Of a stretch of DNA of 7,968 nt, positions 1 through 7,600 are shown piece by piece (positions within the stretch are counted from its first letter, which is position 1; every line of letters starts with the position of its first letter). The stretch spans positions 1-7,968 of the forward strand of contig CAJOKK010000133.1 in the NCBI GenBank assembly GCA_905235165.1, given 5' to 3'. The DNA is from an uncultured Atopobiaceae bacterium (GTDB lineage Bacteria; Actinomycetota; Coriobacteriia; Coriobacteriales; Atopobiaceae). The notes under the pieces are model-generated. The model ran no database searches. It was not told the DNA's origin and saw nothing but the letters and a program-made list of their open reading frames with translations. The position numbers were made by a program, and so were the translations under genes.

Positions 1-258
1 CCCTCGGTTTCTTCATGCAACCGGACTAGTTATACCCACTCTTCCTTCTTTAATACCTGCTTTGCGAAAGTCAGGTCATACGCATTGTCTAGAGGCTACA
101 TTTTGCATTTAGTTTGGAAACATCGCTTAGTTGTTATTGAAATGAATCGCAGTTGGAGAGGTATGCGAGCCGTCTTAAGGACTCCACGTGGACGCTTGCG
201 AATTTGGGCATATGGCAGGGCAACAACTTGATCCCGTTGTGGTAGGATAATGCGCCAT
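1..258. other. AT-richer intergenic region, no supported gene
   Basis: This stretch upstream of the tRNA is visibly richer in A and T than the rest of the window. The plus-strand frame beginning at base 1 stays open to a TGA at 229-231 (76 codons). It has no start of its own in view, uses codons unlike the two large genes, and gives a product I do not recognise. It could be the tail of a gene that begins outside the window, but I would not annotate it. Minus-strand frames here run antisense through the tRNA and are artefacts. I see no terminator for an upstream gene. Confidence 0.4.
246..251 (+). promoter_or_regulatory. Possible -10 box of tRNA-Gly promoter
   Basis: GATAAT lies 7 bases before the first base of the mature tRNA, which would place the transcription start close to the tRNA 5' end. 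The best -35 candidate is a weak CAACTT at 224-229, with a 16-base spacer. This is a suggestion from position and partial consensus only. Confidence 0.3.
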
Positions 259-333
259 GCGGGTGTCGCCAAGTGGTAAGGCCCCAGCTTCCCAAGCTGG
301 TATCCGCGGGTTCGAATCCCGTCACCCGCTCCA
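259..333 (+). tRNA. tRNA-Gly(CCC)
   Basis: The sequence folds as a complete cloverleaf. The acceptor GCGGGTG pairs with CACCCGC. The D stem is GCC/GGC, with AAGTGGTAA in the loop. The anticodon stem CCAGC/GCTGG encloses the loop TTCCCAA, giving anticodon CCC, which reads GGG glycine codons. The T arm contains the standard TTCGAAT loop. The discriminator base is T, and the 3' CCA is encoded in the DNA (331-333). It stands alone, with its own terminator directly downstream. No second copy of its 3' end is seen in the window, so there is no sign of an attachment-site duplication. Confidence 0.97.
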
Positions 334-342
334 GAGCGAAAC

Positions 343-377
343 AGAGCGGTCTCCAGCAACGGAGGCCGCTCTTTTTT
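343..377 (+). terminator. Intrinsic terminator after tRNA-Gly
   Basis: A 12-base stem (343-354 with 361-372, containing one G-T pair) closes the 6-base loop AGCAAC and runs into a run of six T (372-377). It begins 10 bases after the tRNA CCA. This is a textbook rho-independent terminator, and it isolates the tRNA unit from the adhesin gene downstream. Confidence 0.93.
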
Positions 378-497
378 GGTGGGCATGTTTGAAGATTCTG
401 TAGAGCAAGGCATCGAGCGACAAGTCACATTTCAATACCCCCAAACCATTGGCGAGCCTTCCACCTGTGCCCCTGTGGCGCATTTGGTCGCGTTTGC

Positions 498-540
498 AGT
501 TTGCTGCCAGCATCCGTGCAGCTCGATGCAAGTTTGCTGC
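498..540 (+). repeat. Direct repeat AGTTTGCTGC upstream of adhesin
   Basis: The 10-mer AGTTTGCTGC occurs exactly at 498-507 and at 531-540, 33 bases apart, which is about three helical turns. Each copy lies in a wider similar context (TGCA before it, CAG or AAG after it), and another GTTTGC sits at 492-497. The pair lies 70-110 bases before the adhesin start, in the interval where its promoter should be. It could be an operator or only a chance or decayed repeat. I could not place convincing -35 and -10 boxes between the tRNA terminator and the gene. Confidence 0.4.
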
Positions 541-596
541 AAGTTGCCCTCGCTAGGGTTGTCATTCCCTGCCGTTTGGCACAAGACGACTCAAGC

Positions 597-603
597 GAGG
601 AGG
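597..603 (+). promoter_or_regulatory. Ribosome binding site of adhesin gene
   Basis: GAGGAGG is a strong Shine-Dalgarno match. It leaves only one base before the ATG at 605 but seven bases before the in-frame ATG at 611, so 611 is the better start. Confidence 0.65.
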
Positions 604-610
604 CATGGAC

Positions 611-3600
611 ATGGACCGACATCCCACGAAGCAAAGACTCAACCAACGCCCACGTCGTAAACCCGACGCACGAAACGAGCTGCCTCGTGCCGTGCTCCGC
701 GGAGGCGATCCTCTCAGGGGAGGTGAGCCTGGGGCCGTCGGCCATGCCGGACGCAACGTTCTCACGCGCCTGGGTACCACTCGTCGCCAGCTGCGGAGCA
801 ACTTGCATGCCACGAGGGCTTACCAGCATGCCAAGGCACTTTCGGCCATAGTGCTCCTTGCCCTCGCACAGCTGCTCATGCCCTACGCATGCGTCTCCAC
901 GGCAGCAATCGCCGCAAGCGGCTTTGACCCAAGAACCGTAACGCTCAGCCAGCCCGATCGCCATCAGATCGACGGTCACGAAGCCTACTGTGCCAACGTC
1001 AACCTCAACCCACCGCCCGTGGGATCTCCGGTCTCCTTCTGGGAGTCGGGGTCTGCGCTCCTTGACTACACGCTCTATCACAGCGATGGCGGTCCTGACC
1101 CCCAATTTAGCTGGGAGCCAACACGCTACGTCGTATGGACCATCATGCACGACGACACCAGGTTTCTCGAGACCTACGTCTCGGGAGAGCAGATGCCCGC
1201 AGACTTCTCCGAACAGGTGAAGGCCCTCTACTATGCGGCCGTGGACTGGGTGGACAAGGGCGCGATTGGTCCTGAGCGCGGCTGCTCGCGCATCTACGCA
1301 GCCACATCCGACCTGTATCAGCCGCTCGCCATGTGCGTTCCCACGCGCGGTGACATTGCGCTCGAGAAGACCTCTGGCCTGGCATCCATCAGCTCGGAAG
1401 GTCCCGGCTACTCCCTGGCCGGCGCGCACTACGCCGTCTACGCCGACGAGGGGTGCACGTCGCAGGTTGCCACCCTAGTCACCGACGATCAGGGCAAGGC
1501 GCAGGCCTATGCCCTTGAGCAGGGCACCTATTTCGTTCGCGAGATCGCTGCGCCAAGCGGCTTCGCACTCGACAACAACACCTACAGCGTAACGGTCACC
1601 CCTCAGCAGGTCTCGCTCGTATCAGGCGGCCCCGTACAGGACCTGCCCCTCTACGCACCCGTCGGCATCCTCCTGCGCAAGGGCGACAGCCAACTCGTTG
1701 CCCAAGGCTCCGTATCACAGGCGCAGGGCGACGCAACCCTTGCGGGAGCACGCTTCGTCCTGTCTCGCTTCGCAAACACGAATGGCGACACCAGCGGAAG
1801 CGCCGATCGTTCCTGGACCATCCAGACAGACGAGAAGGGCATCGCCACGCTTGACGAGGAGCACCTTGTTTCTGGTGACGAGCCCTATCGTGCAGGCGAC
1901 GGCTCGATTGTGCTCCCCCTGGGAACGTACGTCATTGAGGAGGAGGGCGCTCCCGAGGGATATGCGCTTGGCTCCCAGCGATGCTGCTTCCTTGTTGAGC
2001 AGCAAGGTTCCCAAGCCGTCATACGCACCATTGACGACCCCACCCCGTCCGGCAGCGAACCGGGAGAGGCACGCTTCCTCGTAACCGATGAGGTCATACG
2101 GGGAGGAGTTCGCCTTGGCAAGGTTGACCTACAGCGCGGCGACCACGTGGCCCAGGGCGCAGCGAAGCTTGACGGCGCCCAGCTAGCCATAGAGCTTACG
2201 AGCGACCAGCCCGTCATGGTGAACGGCAGCAGCTACACAAAGGGATCTGTGGTCACGACCCTCTCCCTGGGACCCGACGGCACTGCCGAGACGGCCGCCG
2301 ACGCCCTACCCTATGGCTCCTACCTTGCCTACGAGGTCAAGGCCCCTGAAGGCTACCTGCTCACACCCCGCGACGCATGGAGCATAAGCTTCCAGGTGCG
2401 GGAACCCGGTGTGATCGTTGACCTTTCTGATTCCGCAAACTCCGTAGCTGACCTCGTAAAACGTGGAGACCTCTCCTTTGTGAAGGTAGACGGCCAAACC
2501 ATGGGGCGCCTTGCTAACGTGCCCTTCTCCATCGAGTCTCTCACCACCGGAGAGCGCCATGTTCTGGTTACCGACGACAATGGCCAGTGCTCGACCCAGG
2601 CTTCGTTCAACCCCCACAGCAGCGATACCAACGCGAATGACCTTCTGCTCGAGGAGAACACCTCGCACGAGCCTAACCCCTCCGCCGGCATCTGGTTCTC
2701 TGGCGGAAGCGACCGCGAAGTCAGCGTTGACGACAGCCTTGGCGCTCTCCCTTACGACACCTATCGAATCAGCGAACTGCCTTGCGAGGCAAACAAAGAC
2801 TACGAGTTGGTCACCTTTGAGATTCGCGTCTCGCGCGACCAGTTTGTCGTAGACGGTGGCACCGTTGATGACCACGCCCTCCCCTCCCTGCAGACGCGTC
2901 TGGGATGCGCCTCGACGTCTGAAGGAAGCAACCTCTGGGAGCTCGTCGACACGGTCTACTTCAACAACCTCGCCGCAGACGGAACTGAATATGAGGTCCG
3001 CGGAACGCTCCATCTGGTGAACGAGGACGGTTCCGATGGCGGAGTGCTCACCGATGCAGACGGAAACGAAATCACGGCCGCCAGCACCTTCACGCCTGCG
3101 GCCCCCTCGGGGCAGGTCGAGGTTCCCTTCTCGCTCGACGCAGGCGCCCTGCGCGGCGCAACGGTTGTGGCCTTCGAGCAACTCTGGCTCGATGGAGCCT
3201 GCATCGCTAGCCACGAGGACGTCTCAGACGTCGACCAGTCCCTGACCATCCCCCAGATTCACACCCAACTGAGCGGGCGCGAAGGAGAGAAGGAGGTCTT
3301 CTCGTCTGGGCCCGTAACGCTCGTCGACACCGTTCACTACGAAGGCCTGACTCCCGGCAGCAACTACCAGCTTCGCGGAACCCTTATGGACAAGGAGAGC
3401 GGCGAGCCGCTGACTTCGCCTGAGGGCACTCCCCTCACCGCCGAGCAGTCCTTTATCGCCGATGCCAGTACGGGAAGCATTGAGGTTCCCTTCTCCTTTG
3501 ACGGAACGATCATCACGGGCAGGCGCGTCGTTGCCTTCGAATCGCTCGTGCAAGACGGAATCGAGCTTGCGATTCACGCCGACCTCGAAGACGAAGATCA

Positions 3601-4222
3601 GACGATCAGCTCGCCGAGCATCCATACCGTCGCAAGCGATGCCGAAGACGGAGACCACTTCCTGCCAATTTCGTCCCAGGCACAACTTGTTGACACGGTG
3701 AGCTATCAGGGCCTCATTGCGGGAGAAAGCTATGTGTTGGAAGGTAGCCTCGTGCAGCGGCTCACGGGAGAACCCCTTCAGGGCAATGGAGAGCCCATCC
3801 GCGCAGAGCTCAGCTTCACGCCAGAAAGCAGTGACGGCGAAGTTGCGTTACCCTTCTCCCTCGACACGCAAACGCTGGTTGGCCAAGAGCTCACGGTCTT
3901 CGAGCACCTCACCCGCGAAGGGCAACTGGTCGCGAGCCATGACGACCTCTCGTCGGATGCGCAGTCGCTCAGCGTTCCCGTCATCGGCACCATCGCCCAG
4001 TCGGCGGATGGCGGAAAGTACGTCAAGCCCGAGAAGGACCAAGTGCTCGTTGACACGGTGCACTTTGACGGACTCATAGCAGGTGAAAGCTACCGTGTAT
4101 CGAGGGGGAACTGCACCTTCGCGACGAGAAGGGCGAAGACCAAGGACCCCTTACCGACCAAGACGGAGAGCCCGTGGCGGCAAGCGCCGAACTCACGCCC
4201 GACAGCTCGACGGGAGAGATAG
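611..4222 (+). CDS. VaFE/SpaA-type surface adhesin, frameshifted: 5' part
   Basis: This is a cell-surface adhesin or pilin-like stalk of 1203 residues as read, numbered here from the ATG at 611 (chosen for its ribosome binding site). A basic, Arg-rich stretch of about 75 residues precedes a hydrophobic signal segment (about 76-101) ending in an Ala-rich cleavage region. Residues about 105-245 resemble a thioester (TQXA) domain: Cys127 in an AYC motif, and TRYVVW at 171-176 where the family has TQxxxW, so the bond-forming Gln is Arg172. Four SpaA/CnaB-like domains follow, each with a candidate isopeptide Lys and Glu: K253/E311, K357/E444, K504/E575 and K625/E722. Next come VaFE repeats (T-Q ester bond type) with VVAFE or LTVFE at 852, 973 and 1094, and Thr/Gln pairs T762/Q876, T885/Q997 and T1006/Q1118. 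The fourth repeat starts (T1127) but similarity ends after residue 1163, and an unrelated tail of 40 residues runs to the stop. The remainder lies in another frame. This is either a true truncation or a sequence error. No sortase gene is in view. Confidence 0.85.
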   Translation: MDRHPTKQRLNQRPRRKPDARNELPRAVLRGGDPLRGGEPGAVGHAGRNVLTRLGTTRRQLRSNLHATRAYQHAKALSAIVLLALAQLLMPYACVSTAAIAASGFDPRTVTLSQPDRHQIDGHEAYCANVNLNPPPVGSPVSFWESGSALLDYTLYHSDGGPDPQFSWEPTRYVVWTIMHDDTRFLETYVSGEQMPADFSEQVKALYYAAVDWVDKGAIGPERGCSRIYAATSDLYQPLAMCVPTRGDIALEKTSGLASISSEGPGYSLAGAHYAVYADEGCTSQVATLVTDDQGKAQAYALEQGTYFVREIAAPSGFALDNNTYSVTVTPQQVSLVSGGPVQDLPLYAPVGILLRKGDSQLVAQGSVSQAQGDATLAGARFVLSRFANTNGDTSGSADRSWTIQTDEKGIATLDEEHLVSGDEPYRAGDGSIVLPLGTYVIEEEGAPEGYALGSQRCCFLVEQQGSQAVIRTIDDPTPSGSEPGEARFLVTDEVIRGGVRLGKVDLQRGDHVAQGAAKLDGAQLAIELTSDQPVMVNGSSYTKGSVVTTLSLGPDGTAETAADALPYGSYLAYEVKAPEGYLLTPRDAWSISFQVREPGVIVDLSDSANSVADLVKRGDLSFVKVDGQTMGRLANVPFSIESLTTGERHVLVTDDNGQCSTQASFNPHSSDTNANDLLLEENTSHEPNPSAGIWFSGGSDREVSVDDSLGALPYDTYRISELPCEANKDYELVTFEIRVSRDQFVVDGGTVDDHALPSLQTRLGCASTSEGSNLWELVDTVYFNNLAADGTEYEVRGTLHLVNEDGSDGGVLTDADGNEITAASTFTPAAPSGQVEVPFSLDAGALRGATVVAFEQLWLDGACIASHEDVSDVDQSLTIPQIHTQLSGREGEKEVFSSGPVTLVDTVHYEGLTPGSNYQLRGTLMDKESGEPLTSPEGTPLTAEQSFIADASTGSIEVPFSFDGTIITGRRVVAFESLVQDGIELAIHADLEDEDQTISSPSIHTVASDAEDGDHFLPISSQAQLVDTVSYQGLIAGESYVLEGSLVQRLTGEPLQGNGEPIRAELSFTPESSDGEVALPFSLDTQTLVGQELTVFEHLTREGQLVASHDDLSSDAQSLSVPVIGTIAQSADGGKYVKPEKDQVLVDTVHFDGLIAGESYRVSRGNCTFATRRAKTKDPLPTKTESPWRQAPNSRPTARRER
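803..805 (+). promoter_or_regulatory. Alternative TTG start of adhesin
   Basis: An in-frame TTG lies 12 residues before the hydrophobic signal segment, with GGAG at 795-798, four bases upstream. Starting here would give a compact ordinary signal peptide (MHATRAYQHAK, then the hydrophobic core) in place of the long basic leader. The spacing is short and TTG is a weak start, so I prefer 611, but the alternative is reasonable. Confidence 0.25.
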
Positions 4223-4575
4223 AGCTATCGTTCAGCTTCGACGCGTCCCAGCTCGCTGGCAAAGATGTTGTTGCCTTCGAACGACTGCTGTCTGCAGACG
4301 GAACGGTCGTCATCGCCTCGCACCAAGACATAGGCGACGGTGGACAGAGCCTGCACGTCAACACGGTTCCCGAAGAGCAGAAAACGACACCCGTCGTGCC
4401 GAAGCATACGACGCCTGCCCAAGCGGCAAGGGGAAGCCTGCCGAAGACCGGAGACCTCGTTGCTCCGTTTGGCGCCTTCTTCTTGGCCTCCCTCTTTGCC
4501 CTCAGCCTCGGCTTCGTCCTTCGCAAGCACAACCCTGACGACAGGGGCGAAGCGCGTCGCCACAAGACTCCCTAG
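4102..4575 (+). pseudogene. Adhesin 3' remainder: VaFE repeat 4 and LPKTG anchor
   Basis: This frame continues the adhesin after the frameshift. It opens with EGELHLRDEKG, which matches the corresponding strand of repeats 1-3, and carries VVAFE, then GGGQSLHV with the Gln (4345-4347) that should pair with the Thr of the repeat in the other frame. A linker rich in Thr, Pro, Lys and Glu leads to LPKTG (4438-4452), a hydrophobic span (LVAPFGAFFLASLFALSLGF) and a basic tail (RKHNPDDRGEARRHKTP). Together these form a complete cell-wall sorting signal for a class of sortase not encoded here. A stop lies in this frame at 4084-4086, so it cannot be read from upstream without a shift. A GTG at 4174 with GGAG before it could serve as a start, but the product would lack an export signal. 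With the frame restored the whole protein would be about 1320 residues. Confidence 0.85.
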
Positions 4576-4587
4576 CCCCATGAGAAA

Positions 4588-4618
4588 GGCGGCCGGCCCC
4601 GCCTTGGGACCGGCCGCC
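4588..4618. terminator. Bidirectional hairpin between convergent genes
   Basis: A perfect 9-base stem, GGCGGCCGG (4588-4596) with CCGGCCGCC (4610-4618), is extended past one C/A mismatch by CCC/GGG and closes the loop GCCTT. It lies 12 bases after the adhesin stop and 23 bases after the peptidase stop on the other strand. T runs are weak on both sides (TTTCTC on the minus strand, scattered T on the plus strand), but position and stability suggest it terminates both genes. Confidence 0.75.
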
Positions 4619-4641
4619 TCTGTCAAGCTCTTTCGATTGGC

Positions 4642-7600
4642 CTAGGAGCGACGGATGAGCTCGGCAACCAGTGCCGCCACATCGCCCACCTGACCAGAGT
4701 CGACGTTCTCACGGCGATCTTCCGTCGTGTGGGACAGCGCCTCGACGCCATTCTTGAGGCCGGCGATGGTCACCGCACGCACCGACTTGCGCATGGCGGG
4801 CGTGGCGTCCGTGTCTTCCCAGGAGTGGGAGACGCGCCTGACAGGAATGTGCAGGTCTTCCGCGATGCTGCCCAGCAGACGCATGGCGCGTCGGTCAGCC
4901 TTACGCGTATCGGTAAGGCCCTCGTTCGTAAACAGGGTGAGGTTACCCGCACCCACGCAGGTGAGGTTGATGAGGAAGGCGCCGCGAATCTTCGAACGGT
5001 TCTCGCGCAGGAAGGCCTTCATACCACCATGATTCAGCTCAGATGCACCAAGGCCAACGAACCAGATGTCGTGAGCCAAGAGCTCGTCGTCGTGCATGCC
5101 GAGAATGGTGTCGCGCAGCTCGTCCTTCACGTCATCGTCAAGCGGCTGCTCCGAAACCTGGGAGAAGTCGACGACCTCGTCAAAGGAGGGATCAGAGACC
5201 TGGGAGAAGTCGACGACCTGGTCCATCGCATCGTAGTCGACGTCATCTGCGTCACGCAGGCCAGAGCGCCTCGTGGCACCGCCCTTCCAGCTGGGCGTGT
5301 CGTCATCATCGTCAGAGAAGATGAAGTTCGAAGTGGAGCCGCCCAGCCCATTCGAGCTCGGGGCGTCATAGCTGCTCGTCGAGAAGTCGAGCGGATCGGT
5401 GACCCTGGAGGAGGGGTCAGGCAAGTCGAAGAGGTTCGCACGACGACCAACGCTGTTGGTCGAAGGCTGGAACTCGCTCACTCCCCAGCTGGGATCATCG
5501 ATGCTCTCGGCCTTCGGGGCAGGCTCGATGACGCGAGGCTCGCTCATGCTTTCGACGTCAGCCATCTCGGTGAGGCCAGACACGTCCATGAGGTCGATCT
5601 CTTCGTCCGAGGGGAGGTATTCATCCTCAAAGTGAAGGTCGCTGGCAATCGTTGCGCCCCCGTCAAAGGAAGCGGGAACGTCGACCTTCTCCTTATCCTC
5701 AACCTCATCAAGACTATCGAGAGGATCATCGAGGTCGAAGTCGTCAGCAGCGAAGGAGTCATCGGTATCGAAGGAGCTATCGGTACCGAAGGAATCGAAG
5801 CTCTCAACGACATCAGAAACATCAGCGGCATCGGCGATGTCAACCGCATCGGCATCATCGGCAGCATCAGTGGCCTCGAAGGCAGCCGTCTCGTCCGACA
5901 GCTCGTCGTCATCCGCGGAATGGTGGCCCACAACGCGAACGCTCGAGTTGTCCAGGTCCATGGTGCCCGTATCGAAGAAGGCCTCGCGCATCTGATCGTC
6001 AAGCGAGCTATCGCCGACGAGTCGAGCGCGCAGAGTCTTGAAGAAGGCGGCGATATCGGCGCCCAGGGGTGCGAGGTTTTCCTTGAGGTCGGTGAAGAAG
6101 ACGATCACGGGATTCGGACCCTTCTCGCCTTCGGCCTCAGCGTACGGATCCTCCTCGGCCTCAGCGTACGAATCGTCCTCGGCCTCAGCGTACGAATCGT
6201 CCTCAGCCTCATGCTCCTCGCCCTCAGTGTCAGACAGGGAATGGAAGAAGAGGTGATGCCTACGGGTCTGCTCCTGCTCCCTCTCGGAGCTGAAGTCAAC
6301 GACCCCGTCGGAATCGTAGGAATCGTGGGAATCAGCAAAGTCGTCGGCATCGAAGGACTCAACCTCCTCGAGGTCCTCGACAACCGCAACAGGAGCAACG
6401 GGGGCAACAGGAGCAACGGGGGCAACGTTCTGAACATCAAGGCTGTCCTTCGGGCGAACGTCCTTGCTCATGAGACGAGGCTCCACATAGGCAACCTCGC
6501 AGGTATCGGGAAGCATGTGGAGAGACTCGATGACCTCCGCACCATGGCGGATGCCCACGACCTCCTCGTAATGCTCAGTGACAACCTGGGCACGAACCCC
6601 GCCAGCAGACAGGGGCTCGCCAGCTTGTGCCTGCACGGTCTGAGCAGCGGCAACGCTCGCAGCAGCAGGAGTTACAACGCCCTCATCTGCGGGAACGACG
6701 CTCTGCTCGTCTTCATCATGTGCCGCGAAGGCAGCCTCATCCTCGAGATGCTCATCGTCTTGGCTCGCCCACTCATCCGAGAAGTCGTCGTCCAGGTCCT
6801 CGAGAAGCTCACCCTCAAGGACGTCGTCCTCAGGAACCTCAGCTGCAGCCGACTCGTCTTCGGGCTCCTCAACGAGAACGGCACCCCTCTCGGGACGGGC
6901 CTGACCCGTGGCAGCATCTGCCGCAGGACGCACCTTGTCGAGCACGCTGAGCATTGCGGCAACCGACGCCTTGTTGTCGTTGGCACCGTCGGTGTAATGC
7001 GAGAAGCAGCGATACAGGCCGTCAACGCCCAGGGCAAGAAGCGGCAAGGAGCTCAGGATCGCAATCAGCCAGAGGAAGCTGCGGAAGCCCATGGGAAGGA
7101 AGCCGAAGGCCTGCACAAGGGCGAGGACGCAGGCAACGCCAAGGCAGACAGGGGTGATCGTGCTCACCAGGGGCAGGTAATGCGAGACGGACGAATTGTG
7201 CAGCATGCTCACACGAGGGGTGTCGTAGTGAGCAACGATGACGATGGGACGGTTGCCCTTCACCACGAGGGGACCCTCTGCACGATGGACGCCCACCACG
7301 TTCTGGCTATGCGTGCGGCCGCCAAGGCCAGACAGGAAGTCAAAGCCAAAGTGCTTGAGCAGGAACAAGACACCACAGAAGAGAGCAATGGTGGTGCCCA
7401 CCGAACCGACGGGCGTGTTTTTGAATCCGGCCAAAAAAACACCCACAAACAGGAGCACCATAAGGACGCGGTAGGGAAGGTCACCTGCCCTCGGCACCTC
7501 AAATTCCTGGATACTCGTCTCGACCCCATGCTGGTCCATGAGGTCTCTGATGAGCTCAGCGGCCTGAAGCTCCTCTTGGCTGTCGGCGGGAGAAATCCTG

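Noticed and set aside
1..231. Plus-strand frame open from the window edge to TGA at 229-231
   Set aside because: Its 76 codons are AT-rich and unlike the other genes, no start or family is visible, and it stops within the tRNA promoter region. It may be chance; extending the sequence upstream would settle it.
259..345. tRNA as an integration site for a mobile element
   Set aside because: No repeat of the tRNA 3' end, integrase or element gene is present in the window.
96..428. Minus-strand frames over the tRNA, with products containing DGIRTRG or TGFEPA
   Set aside because: These are antisense translations of the tRNA-Gly and its flanks, a well-known source of false hypothetical proteins. 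The complete tRNA fold explains the sequence.
425..1429. Minus-strand open frame of 334 codons over the adhesin start
   Set aside because: It has no recognisable domain, overlaps a better-supported plus-strand gene including its signal peptide, and fits the pattern of GC-driven antisense frames. The same holds for the 302-codon frame at 2306-3214.
4103..4112. Programmed -1 ribosomal frameshift at the G run
   Set aside because: The zero-frame codons AGG GGG AAC do not form an X XXY YYZ site: AAC cannot re-pair with GAA after slipping. I also saw no clear downstream stimulatory hairpin. A mutation or sequence error is simpler.
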